Shown one piece after another: positions 7,105-13,543 of a stretch of DNA of 14,688 bases. The notes under the pieces are model-generated. The model saw only the letters and a program-made list of their open reading frames with translations. It ran no database searches and was not told the DNA's origin. Each line of letters begins with the position of its first letter. Positions within the stretch are counted from its first letter, which is position 1. The DNA comes from an uncultured bacterium (lineage in GTDB: Bacteria > Bacillota > Clostridia > Oscillospirales > Ruminococcaceae), in assembly GCA_934845495.1 (NCBI GenBank), contig CAKWRB010000002.1:3833-18520 (forward strand), read 5' to 3'. A program made the translations under genes and the position numbers.

Positions 7105-7974
7105 TTACAGCCGCTTTTCAAAGTTTCCAAAGACATCGGGGCCTTCGCTCATAATCATGAAGGCATTGGGGTCCTTCTCCAGGAGCATCTGGCGCAGGGG
7201 GGCGATCTCGTATTTGGAGATGACGGTGATGATGACATAGGTGTCGGTTTCGGTATAGCCGCCCACGGCCTTCCAATAGGTCACGCCACGGCCCAGCTGC
7301 TGAAGGATCACCTGATACAGCTCGGGATCCTTGGTGAAGATCTGCACATTCATATTGATGTTCTGCAGGTGGAAGTGGTCGGTGACCAGAGCGCAGACCG
7401 CCGAGTAGATGATGGAGTACAGGGCAGTGGGCAGCTCGAAGAGCAGGGCACAGATAAAGTAGATGATGCCGTTGATGATCAGGGTCATGCGGCCGACGCT
7501 GAACGACTCGTGCTTTTTGGCCATGTACAGGCCGATGATGTCGTTGCCGCCGCCGCTGCCACCGGCCCGGAGGGTGAGGCCAACTCCGGCACCGGCCAGC
7601 AGGCCGCCGATGATGCAGGCGGTGAGCCGGTCCGGAAGGATGGGCACTGCAGGAATGGGCAGAAATGAGAAGAAGGCAGTTTGGGTGAGAACGCTGTACA
7701 CCGTCTTGAGGAAGAGCGGCCGTCCGAACTGGCGGAAGGCCAGAGCGAGCAGCGGCAGTTTGAGAAGCAGGTTGAGGATACCGGCAATATCAAAGTCAGT
7801 GGGCAGATCCAGCCGGGACTGGAGCAGGGTGCGGATGATCTGGGAGACACCCACCGTTCCGCCGTTGTAGAGCCCCACCGGTACAATGAATAGGTTGAGG
7901 CCCGCGCAGAACAGCAGGGACCCGATGGTGATCCAGAAATAGTTGACACTTTCTCGATGAAAATTCTGCTGCAT
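7105..7974 (-). CDS. YitT family membrane protein
   Basis: Encodes 289 residues. The first 200 or so hold about five or six membrane segments and the family hallmark LRAGGSGGGNDIIG (about 138-151). The C-terminal 75 residues form the soluble DUF2179 domain, with GGYTETD and the closing PNAFMIMSEGPDVFGNF block. This is the standard YitT/DUF161 plus DUF2179 layout at normal length. The molecular role of the family is not established; a small-molecule or amino-acid-related transport role has been suggested from structure prediction only. ATG 7974 is chosen because of a strong AAGGAGGA site about seven bases upstream; the frame stays open 19 codons further but without a ribosome site. Its own promoter and terminator suggest a single-gene unit. 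Confidence 0.92.
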   Translation of the reverse strand: MQQNFHRESVNYFWITIGSLLFCAGLNLFIVPVGLYNGGTVGVSQIIRTLLQSRLDLPTDFDIAGILNLLLKLPLLALAFRQFGRPLFLKTVYSVLTQTAFFSFLPIPAVPILPDRLTACIIGGLLAGAGVGLTLRAGGSGGGNDIIGLYMAKKHESFSVGRMTLIINGIIYFICALLFELPTALYSIIYSAVCALVTDHFHLQNINMNVQIFTKDPELYQVILQQLGRGVTYWKAVGGYTETDTYVIITVISKYEIAPLRQMLLEKDPNAFMIMSEGPDVFGNFEKRL

Positions 7975-8021
7975 GGCAGAGTCCTCCTTAAACCGGAAAT
8001 CCGATATAAAATTCAGATAAG

Positions 8022-8050
8022 AGTATAGCACGAATGGACGGGAATGTCAT
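8022..8050 (-). promoter_or_regulatory. Putative promoter of the yitT-family gene
   Basis: On the minus strand ATGACA (8045-8050) and TATACT (8022-8027) lie 17 bases apart, both five of six to consensus. The leader would be about 40 bases. Confidence 0.6.
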
Positions 8051-8096
8051 GCATTTTGCCAAAAGATTCCAACAGCTTTTTGTAGATAGCAACAAA

Positions 8097-8125
8097 GGAC
8101 AGCGGGGCACACAGCCACACTGTCC
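8097..8125 (-). terminator. Possible weak terminator after the CoA-binding protein gene
   Basis: On the minus strand GGACAG and CTGTCC form a six-pair stem around a 17-base loop, followed by TTTGTTG. It begins 16 bases after the stop codon. The T-tract is poor, so some read-through into the yitT-family gene is possible. Confidence 0.45.
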
Positions 8126-8141
8126 TCTGGATCAGGAAAGG

Positions 8142-8504
8142 CTACTTGTTCCGGGGATAGAGCCGCATCCCCACCAGCAGGCAGCCCTCGATGTAGGGCA
8201 GGTTCTGCTCCTGCAGATACTGCAGGATCTCCGGGCTTTCGGCGCCGGGCTGGATCACAATGCAGCGGAAGGGCTTTTTGCACTCCTGCAGCAGCTTGAT
8301 CCCCTTGGCCGGGTGGATGCACAGGTCGATGATGTCCGGATCACCGGGGATCTCGTTGAGGGAGGCAAGTTCCTTGCCGACGCTGTACACGGTGTAACCC
8401 TGTTCCAGCAGTCCCTCCTTGATTTTATAGGCATATTTTTCGGGGTTGAGTGTGTCGCCCACCACCGCAAAGGTATTCATCTGCATGATCTGTTCCAGGT
8501 CCAT
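8142..8504 (-). CDS. CoA-binding domain protein (YccU-like)
   Basis: Encodes 120 residues, essentially one Rossmann-like CoA-binding domain (COG1832). Visible signs are the N-terminal strand and loop NTFAVVGDTLNPEKYAYKI (10-28), the second strand GYTVYSVGK, the DIIDLCIHPAKG segment, and the closing IEGCLLVGMRL with a Cys typical of this group. Four cysteines occur in all. These proteins bind CoA or CoA disulfides; some are thought to be CoA-thiolated under redox or sulfur stress, but no reaction is established. An AAGGAGG site nine bases upstream fixes the start. The gene is divergent from the Crp/Fnr regulator, and its promoter region holds the CsoR-like palindrome described separately. Confidence 0.9.
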   Translation of the reverse strand: MDLEQIMQMNTFAVVGDTLNPEKYAYKIKEGLLEQGYTVYSVGKELASLNEIPGDPDIIDLCIHPAKGIKLLQECKKPFRCIVIQPGAESPEILQYLQEQNLPYIEGCLLVGMRLYPRNK

Positions 8505-8548
8505 CTGTTTCAGCCTCCTTGTTGATTTCGGTCGGTTTGTTTAAGTTC

Positions 8549-8575
8549 AGTATACCCCTTTGGGGGTGGGATACT
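8549..8575 (-). promoter_or_regulatory. CsoR/CstR-like operator overlapping the CoA-binding gene promoter
   Basis: ACCCC (8554-8558) and GGGGT (8563-8567) are perfect inverted arms around TTTG, flanked by AGTAT (8549-8553) and ATACT (8571-8575). A GC-rich ACCCC-N4-GGGGT core with AT flanks is the form of operators bound by the CsoR/RcnR/CstR repressor family. On the minus strand the -10 box TATACT (8549-8554) abuts the core, so a bound repressor would block it. No matching regulator gene is in the window, and the palindrome could be chance. Confidence 0.4.
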
Positions 8576-8614
8576 CTGTGAGTGCTGTCACCATCAGAAA
8601 TGATACAGGGTTTT

Positions 8615-8630
8615 AGTGATAGATGTTACA
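8615..8630. promoter_or_regulatory. Crp-spaced palindrome in the regulator's own promoter
   Basis: GTGAT-AGAT-GTTAC (8616-8629) has the half-site spacing of a Crp/Fnr-family operator (GTGAT-N4-ATCAC), with left half perfect and right half three of five. It overlaps the -35 position for the -10 box at 8643-8648, a placement expected for autorepression. Confidence 0.4.
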
Positions 8631-8639
8631 AAATTTTTG

Positions 8640-8648
8640 TGGTACAAT
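8640..8648 (+). promoter_or_regulatory. Extended -10 promoter of the Crp/Fnr-type regulator
   Basis: TGgTACAAT is an extended -10 box 44 bases before the regulator's start codon. The -35 position is poor and is covered by the 8615-8630 palindrome. Confidence 0.5.
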
Positions 8649-8692
8649 GGGAGACAGAAACAGGAAAAATCGGACTGAAAGGAAGGCGGATC

Positions 8693-9409
8693 ATGTACAG
8701 CGGCAGCAAGCGCGGGGTCATCGCGCAATTCGATCGGTATTCCCTCTACCTGGACTTTGAACCGGAGACCTGGACCGGGCTGACCGATCAGGTAAAACCC
8801 ACCCTGTGCCGGCGGGGGGAGATCATCCGGCCGGGTGGTGACACCAGCGCCCGGATCACCATCATGCTCTCCGGGATCGCCCAGGTGGGAACGGTCCTGC
8901 AGAGCGGCCGGGGCATTGTGACCCATCTCATCGGCCCTGGAGCGGTGTGGGGGATGCCCAGCGCCTATGCAGACGATGTCACCCTACCCACACGCACCTC
9001 TCTGACGGCGGTGACCGAATGTACAGTCTGCCATGTGCCGCGGCATACCCTGCTGCAGTGGGTGGAACAGGATCACTGGAATTATGAGCAGATTCTGCAC
9101 CACGAATGCCGCAAGTCGCTGGTGTTTGTTCAGCACATCGAGCTGCTCTCCATTCCCACCATGCGCTGCCGGATCTCCACACTGCTGCTGAGTCTGTGCA
9201 GCAGTGTGGGGGAGGACTGTGCAGAGGGGCTGCGGATTCCCCTGCGGCTGACCCATCAGCAGATTGCCGACATCGTCCACTCCGACCGGGTCACCGTGAC
9301 CCGGATCATCTCGGAGTTGGTCAAGAGCGGCCTGGTGGTCAAGCTCCAGGGGTGCCTGGTGCTGCTGGATGTGCATCGGCTGTGTGATGTGGCCATGGGC
9401 CTCGGATAG
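8693..9409 (+). CDS. Crp/Fnr-family transcriptional regulator
   Basis: Encodes 238 residues. The cyclic-nucleotide-binding-like beta-roll spans about 30-118, a dimer helix about 120-160, and a winged helix-turn-helix about 183-225 (LTHQQIADIVHSDR, then the recognition helix with RVTVTR at 199-204). Compared with E. coli Crp, Arg199 and Arg204 match Arg180 and Arg185, but Val200 replaces Glu181. The phosphate-binding cassette is not conserved: GPGAVWGMPSAYADD lacks the Glu of the GE[LI] motif, so cAMP is unlikely to be the ligand. No N-terminal four-Cys cluster of the Fnr type is seen, yet nine cysteines are spread through the protein. ATG 8693 follows GGAAGG; the frame is open upstream to 8582 without a ribosome site. 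It directly precedes the permease and hydrolase genes and probably controls them. Confidence 0.9.
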   Translation: MYSGSKRGVIAQFDRYSLYLDFEPETWTGLTDQVKPTLCRRGEIIRPGGDTSARITIMLSGIAQVGTVLQSGRGIVTHLIGPGAVWGMPSAYADDVTLPTRTSLTAVTECTVCHVPRHTLLQWVEQDHWNYEQILHHECRKSLVFVQHIELLSIPTMRCRISTLLLSLCSSVGEDCAEGLRIPLRLTHQQIADIVHSDRVTVTRIISELVKSGLVVKLQGCLVLLDVHRLCDVAMGLG

Positions 9410-9510
9410 AATCAGTTCCCGGCAATTTGTCCACCTTCAAAGCACATAAAATTTTAGAGTATGGTAATGTAGAAATTTTTTAATAAAAATAGTGAAAATT
9501 GCGAAAAAAG

Positions 9511-9526
9511 TGTAACGAATGCTACT
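9511..9526. promoter_or_regulatory. Crp-spaced palindrome upstream of the permease gene
   Basis: GTAAC-GAAT-GCTAC (9512-9525) is an inverted repeat with one mismatch and the same 5-4-5 spacing as the site at 8615-8630. Its centre is about 30 bases before a TACAAT -10 box (9549-9554), the geometry of a class II Crp activator site. Confidence 0.45.
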
Positions 9527-9566
9527 GAAATTTCATAATTTACCGATTTACAATTAGCGTTATAAA
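9525..9566 (+). promoter_or_regulatory. Putative promoter(s) of the permease-hydrolase operon
   Basis: Two options overlap. CTGAAA (9525-9530) with TACAAT (9549-9554), spacer 18, would suit activation by a regulator bound at 9511-9526. TTTACC (9539-9544) with TATAAA (9561-9566), spacer 16, is a second fair match. The whole 9410-9600 stretch is markedly AT-rich compared with its surroundings. Confidence 0.45.
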
Positions 9567-9638
9567 CCGGAGCTGCTACTGGAAGGATATTCCCCTTGGC
9601 AGATGCGGTTTAGCTGATTCCCTAAGGAGGTAAATAGA

Positions 9639-10838
9639 ATGAATCAATGGATTGCAATTGTCCTTGTGCTGGGTCTGTTCGCCATCGGCGATGTTGTCAG
9701 CTCGGCCACAGGCGCCCGGATCTCCTCGGTGTTCGTAACACTGATCGGTTTCCTGGCCCTCTTCATGTCCGGTATTTTCCCGGCAGATATCATGACCATT
9801 TCCGGACTGCAGGGTGCTGCGGCCATCGCCGGTCAGTGCCTGGTGTTCCACATGGGCACCAACATCAACATCCGTCAGCTGCTCAAGGAGTGGAGAACTC
9901 TGGCGCTGGCGATCCTGTCGATGGTCGTGGCAATGGTATCGGTGTTTGCAGTGATCCCGCTGGTTGGATGGGATGCTGCTGTGGTTACCATCCCGATCGT
10001 AAACGGCGGTATCGTTGCCACCAACCTGATGGTGGATGCTGCTCTGGCCAAGGGCGCTACCATGGCTGCGGCCCTGGGTACCCTGGCCTATGGCGTACAG
10101 AAGTTTGTGGGCACTATTCCCGCTTCTAAGATGGGCCTGGCAGAAGCAAACATGGTAGTGGAGGAGCTGCGCCGCAAGAAGGCAGCCGATCCCAGCTACT
10201 CCTGGTATGCCGAGCGCGACGCCGAACTGCACAAGGACGGTGCTGCCGCCAAGGTGCCGTTCTGGAAGAAGCATGAGAAGATCTGGACCACCTATGTGTG
10301 CCTGTTCGTGGTTTATGTTGCCAACGAGGTGGGTGTACTGCTGGCTGGCCTGACCAATAACTTCATCACCAGCTCGATCTGGTGCCTGATCCTGGGCTGC
10401 CTGTGTGCCGAAATCGGTATCGTGCCTCCCAAAATTCTGGATCGTGCCAAGTCCAGCGGCTTCTTCATGGTACTGGTGTATGTCAGCATCATCGCTTCGC
10501 TGGCAACCATCACCTTTGCAGACTTGATGAGCCTGAGCATGGACCTGCTCATCATCTTCGGCGCAGTGCTGGTTGGTACCTTTGTGTTCCTGTACATCCT
10601 GCCCGGCTGGAAGATCGTCGGCTCCAAGAACCTGGCTGTGGGTATTGCCATGGCCCAGCTGCTGGGTTACCCGGCTACCTACCTGATCACTCAGGAGATC
10701 GCCCGCACCGTGGGCAAGACCGAGGAGGAAGTGGATGCCATCACAGCCCGCATCGAGCCGGCCTATGTACTGGCAGGTTTTGCGACTGTAACCTCCTTCT
10801 CCATCATCATTGCCGGTTTCTTCCAGAACCTGCTTTGA
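9639..10838 (+). CDS. Multi-pass permease, GltS/ESS-like
   Basis: Encodes 399 residues with about ten membrane segments in two halves joined by a charged cytoplasmic loop (about 170-212). Gly-rich segments in the first half, HMGTNINIRQ (71-80) and VNGGIVATN (121-129), look like the re-entrant, substrate-binding loops of sodium-glutamate symporters (ESS family), and the opening GDVVSSATGARISSVFV resembles uncharacterised clostridial permeases found near peptidase-like genes. The family call is from pattern memory; the substrate is unknown. A perfect AAGGAGGT site lies seven bases upstream. The gamma-glutamyltransferase-family gene follows after 46 bases with no terminator, so they form an operon: import first, hydrolysis second. 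Arg codons are mostly CGC/CGT, unlike the CGG-rich neighbours, suggesting high expression. Confidence 0.8.
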   Translation: MNQWIAIVLVLGLFAIGDVVSSATGARISSVFVTLIGFLALFMSGIFPADIMTISGLQGAAAIAGQCLVFHMGTNINIRQLLKEWRTLALAILSMVVAMVSVFAVIPLVGWDAAVVTIPIVNGGIVATNLMVDAALAKGATMAAALGTLAYGVQKFVGTIPASKMGLAEANMVVEELRRKKAADPSYSWYAERDAELHKDGAAAKVPFWKKHEKIWTTYVCLFVVYVANEVGVLLAGLTNNFITSSIWCLILGCLCAEIGIVPPKILDRAKSSGFFMVLVYVSIIASLATITFADLMSLSMDLLIIFGAVLVGTFVFLYILPGWKIVGSKNLAVGIAMAQLLGYPATYLITQEIARTVGKTEEEVDAITARIEPAYVLAGFATVTSFSIIIAGFFQNLL

Positions 10839-10884
10839 TGCCGTATTCACTGTGTCCCCAATATTCTGAAAGGAAGTGTCACGC

Positions 10885-12495
10885 GTGAAATTCGATACTC
10901 AAAAGTATTCTTACCCTTCCCGTCGTACTGTCTCCTTTGCGAAGAACGGTATGGTTGCCACCTCCAGCCCGCTGCCTGCACAGGTTGGCCTGGATGTGCT
11001 CAAAAAGGGCGGCAACGCCATTGATGCCGCTGTTGCCACCGCAGCTGCCCTGTCGGTGATCGAGCCCACCTCCAACGGCATCGGCGCCGATTCCTTCGCC
11101 TTGATCTGGTACAAGGGCAAGCTGTACGGCCTCAACGGCAGCGGCCACAGCCCCCGTCTTATCAGCGGTGAAAAGCTGCTGGAGCAGGGCCTCAAGGCTG
11201 TTCCCAACGACGGCTGGGATCCGGTCATGGTACCGGGTACCCCTTCGGCCTGGGCGGAAGCAGTCAAGAAGTTCGGCAATCTGTCCCTGTCCGAAGTGCT
11301 GGAACCTGCTGCCAAGTATGCAGAGGAAGGCTCCCCCCTGGCACCCAACATCGGCAAGCAGTGGCAGCTGGGCTACAAGCGGTTTATGAAGGCCGGCGGC
11401 CCCGAAAAGTTCGAGGGCTGGTTTGAGACCTTCGCCCCGGATGGCAAGATGCTCGGTGACGGCGATGTGTTCCGCTGCCAGGCAATGGCCGATACCCTCC
11501 GGGAAATCGGCGCCACCAATGCCGAGAGCTTCTACCGCGGCGAGCTGGCTAAGAAGATGGCCGACTATTCGGAAAAGACCGGCGGCTGGCTGCGCCTGGA
11601 GGACTTCCAGGATTACCGCGCCGAGTTCGTGGAGCCCATCACCACCAACTACCACGGCTACGATGTATACGAGATGCCCCCGAATGGCCACGGCATCACC
11701 GTTCTGATGGCTCTGAATATCCTCAAGGGCTTTGACCTGGGCAATAACCGGGAAAATGTGGATGTATACCATAAGACCATCGAGGCCATGAAGCTGGCCT
11801 TTGTGGACGGCAAGGAATATGTGGCAGATCCCAAGGCCATGCAGACCAAGGTGGCCGATATGCTGTCTGATGAGTATGCTGCCGAGCGCAGAAAGCTCAT
11901 CACCGATACCGCTGTGATGCCGGAACCCGGCACCCCCTTCTCGGGCGGTACCGTATACCTGTGCACCGCCGACAAGGAGGGCAACATGGTATCCTGGATC
12001 CAGTCCAACTACATGGGCTTTGGCTCCGGTATCGTTGTGCCCGGCACCGGCATCTCCTTCAACAACCGTGGTGCCAACTTCTCGCTGGATCCCACCAAGG
12101 ACAACTACCTGGAGCCCGGCAAGAAGGCATACCACACCATTATCCCCGGTTTCCTGTGCAAGGATGGCCAGGCCGTTGGTCCGTTCGGCGTCATGGGCGG
12201 CTTCATGCAGCCCCAGGGTCACCTGCAGGTCCTGCTGAACACCATCGACTTCGGCATGAATCCCCAGGAGGCCCTGGATGCTCCCCGCTTCCAGTGGGTA
12301 GGCGGCAAGAAGGTACAGCTGGAGCGTGCGGTTCCCACCGACATCGCCCTGAAGCTGGCTGCCATGGGCCACGAGGTGGAGATCATGAACGACACCTACT
12401 CCATGGGCCGCGGCGAGATCATCTGGCGCTGGGACGACGAGGTGCTGGTTGGCGCTTCGGAACCCCGCTGCGATGGCCATGTAGCCTCCTGGTAA
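10885..12495 (+). CDS. Gamma-glutamyltransferase-family Ntn hydrolase (YwrD-like branch)
   Basis: Encodes 536 residues with no signal peptide, so cytoplasmic. The large-subunit part has GGNAIDAAVATAAALSVIEP (42-61) and GGWLRLEDF; the small-subunit part begins at the predicted autocleavage nucleophile Thr356 in SGGTVYLCTADKEGN and includes GFGSGIVVPGTG and GFMQPQGHLQVLLNTI. The family normally self-cleaves to two subunits. Residues that bind the gamma-glutamyl group in E. coli GGT are changed: the RExAP segment with Arg114 is NGSGHSP here (84-90), NNQMDDFS is NNRGANFS, and the Ser462-Ser463 pair is His-Thr. This is the pattern of the YwrD/cephalosporin-acylase-like branch, whose physiological substrates are unclear. 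I chose GTG 10885 because AAAGGAA lies about nine bases upstream; GTG 10876 would sit on that site. Confidence 0.88.
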   Translation: MKFDTQKYSYPSRRTVSFAKNGMVATSSPLPAQVGLDVLKKGGNAIDAAVATAAALSVIEPTSNGIGADSFALIWYKGKLYGLNGSGHSPRLISGEKLLEQGLKAVPNDGWDPVMVPGTPSAWAEAVKKFGNLSLSEVLEPAAKYAEEGSPLAPNIGKQWQLGYKRFMKAGGPEKFEGWFETFAPDGKMLGDGDVFRCQAMADTLREIGATNAESFYRGELAKKMADYSEKTGGWLRLEDFQDYRAEFVEPITTNYHGYDVYEMPPNGHGITVLMALNILKGFDLGNNRENVDVYHKTIEAMKLAFVDGKEYVADPKAMQTKVADMLSDEYAAERRKLITDTAVMPEPGTPFSGGTVYLCTADKEGNMVSWIQSNYMGFGSGIVVPGTGISFNNRGANFSLDPTKDNYLEPGKKAYHTIIPGFLCKDGQAVGPFGVMGGFMQPQGHLQVLLNTIDFGMNPQEALDAPRFQWVGGKKVQLERAVPTDIALKLAAMGHEVEIMNDTYSMGRGEIIWRWDDEVLVGASEPRCDGHVASW

Positions 12496-12548
12496 AGCAG
12501 ATGGAAACACAAGGGTATCCCGTGTTGGATGCTACAATTTGATAAGGA

Positions 12549-12583
12549 AGTTCGGCAGGATCCTGGTTCTGCCGAACTTTTTT
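12549..12583 (+). terminator. Intrinsic terminator of the permease-hydrolase operon
   Basis: AGTTCGGCAG (12549-12558) pairs perfectly with CTGCCGAACT (12569-12578), followed by T6 to 12583. It separates this operon from the YoaK-family gene. Confidence 0.9.
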
Positions 12584-12607
12584 GCGGAAGGGAAAAGGAA
12601 GGAACAA

Positions 12608-13291
12608 GTGGAACAGACAGCAAAACGATACAAGACCATTTCGGAGAGCACAGCCTTCATGCTGCTGCTCACCCTGCTCAGCGGCTATCTCAACGCCTAC
12701 ACCTATGCCACCCGGGGCGGCGTCTTTGCCAATATGCACACCGGCAACATGACCAAGCTTGGCATCGGGCTGGCTTCGGGTAATGTGGCTGGCAGCTGGC
12801 AGTACCTGGCGCCGATCCTGGCGGCGGTGCTGGGCGTGGTGTTCAGTGAACTGGTGCGGCACCGGTTTTCGGGCATCGGTTTCGGCAGCTGGCAGAAGAA
12901 TATGCTCGCCCTTGAGATCCTGATGCTGGTCGGCTCGGCCTTTGTGGCAACAGGCTGGCACGATATGCTGATGGCCTGTTTGTTTTCCTTTGCCACCGAA
13001 GCACAACTGGCCGTGTTCGGCAAGTGGGAGGGCCGGGGCCATGCCACCACCATCTGCACCGGCAACATCCGCAATCTGGGCCAGTACCTCTATGCAGCAC
13101 TGAGCGTACACGATCACGAATCGCTGCGCATTGCAGGTCTCTATTTTGTGATGGTCTTTTCCTTTGCGGCTGGCGCTGGGCTGGGCGTGTTGCTCTGTGG
13201 GCCAATGGGCACCTTCGGCTCGATTCCGGCAGCCCTGGGCTTTGCGATCCTTTTGGGCAGCATTTTGCGGGAAGAACACGCCCGGAACTGA
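12608..13291 (+). CDS. YoaK family membrane protein (DUF1275)
   Basis: Encodes 227 residues with about six membrane segments. The N-terminal family signature is LSGYLNAYTY followed by GGVFANMHTGNMTKLGIGLA (about residues 38-57); TTICTGNIRNLGQYLY later in the protein is the second, repeated TGN motif typical of DUF1275. The function of the family is unknown. I take GTG 12608 as start because AAGGAAGG lies just upstream. The frame is open back to an ATG at 12539, but that codon precedes and the frame runs through the terminator hairpin at 12549-12583, so it is unlikely. No clear promoter is visible between that hairpin and the start; expression may come from read-through of the operon. Confidence 0.88.
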   Translation: MEQTAKRYKTISESTAFMLLLTLLSGYLNAYTYATRGGVFANMHTGNMTKLGIGLASGNVAGSWQYLAPILAAVLGVVFSELVRHRFSGIGFGSWQKNMLALEILMLVGSAFVATGWHDMLMACLFSFATEAQLAVFGKWEGRGHATTICTGNIRNLGQYLYAALSVHDHESLRIAGLYFVMVFSFAAGAGLGVLLCGPMGTFGSIPAALGFAILLGSILREEHARN

Positions 13292-13313
13292 CCTGTAAAT
13301 TTTCCGTGAAATG

Positions 13314-13354
13314 AAAGCAAGCGTTCTGCCGGCTGGTGGAGCGCTTGCTTTTTT
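13314..13354 (+). terminator. Intrinsic terminator after the YoaK-family gene
   Basis: AAGCAAGCG (13315-13323) pairs with CGCTTGCTT (13342-13350), with a T6 run at 13349-13354 and A's on the other side. Confidence 0.88.
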
Positions 13355-13410
13355 GGCGGCGGCCGGAATCGATTGTAATATAAAAACCTTCGATCTGATG
13401 AAAAAAACAA

Positions 13411-13438
13411 TTGCAATGCCGCAGCTTTATGATATAAT
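13411..13438 (+). promoter_or_regulatory. Promoter of pepD
   Basis: TTGCAA (13411-13416) and TATAAT (13433-13438), spacer 16, with an extended TG (13430-13431). The leader to the start codon is about 100 bases. CTGTATCA (13441-13448) at its beginning is an exact inverted copy of TGATACAG (13522-13529) just before the ribosome site. Confidence 0.75.
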
Positions 13439-13543
13439 TACTGTATCAAAACGCTTTCTGAATTTAACAGGCTGATGCAATACAGCACAGACTGGATCTG
13501 AGAGTGGTTTTGCAGGAACAATGATACAGGAGGTCGTAACAAG

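Noticed and set aside
6756..7136. Minus-strand reading frame of 126 codons opposite tRNA-Ser(GCT) and its terminator
   Set aside because: Its C-terminal part is the complement of a tRNA, it crosses two terminators and has no supporting ribosome site.
9576..10850. 424-codon minus-strand frame opposite the permease gene
   Set aside because: Its product is His/Gln/Asp-rich with no domain; it is the mirror of a hydrophobic gene with a perfect ribosome site and clear membrane segments.
10879..12510. 543-codon minus-strand frame opposite the GGT-family gene
   Set aside because: Slightly longer than the true gene but low-complexity and without family motifs; the plus-strand protein has clear Ntn-hydrolase motifs.
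12539..12607. Upstream ATG extension of the YoaK-family protein
   Set aside because: The extension is encoded by a strong terminator hairpin and lacks a ribosome site; GTG 12608 has one.
8599..13530. AATGATACAGG present both before the regulator (8599-8609) and before pepD (13520-13530)
   Set aside because: A repeated 11-mer is expected many times by chance in a window this long; no palindrome or spacing rule is shared.
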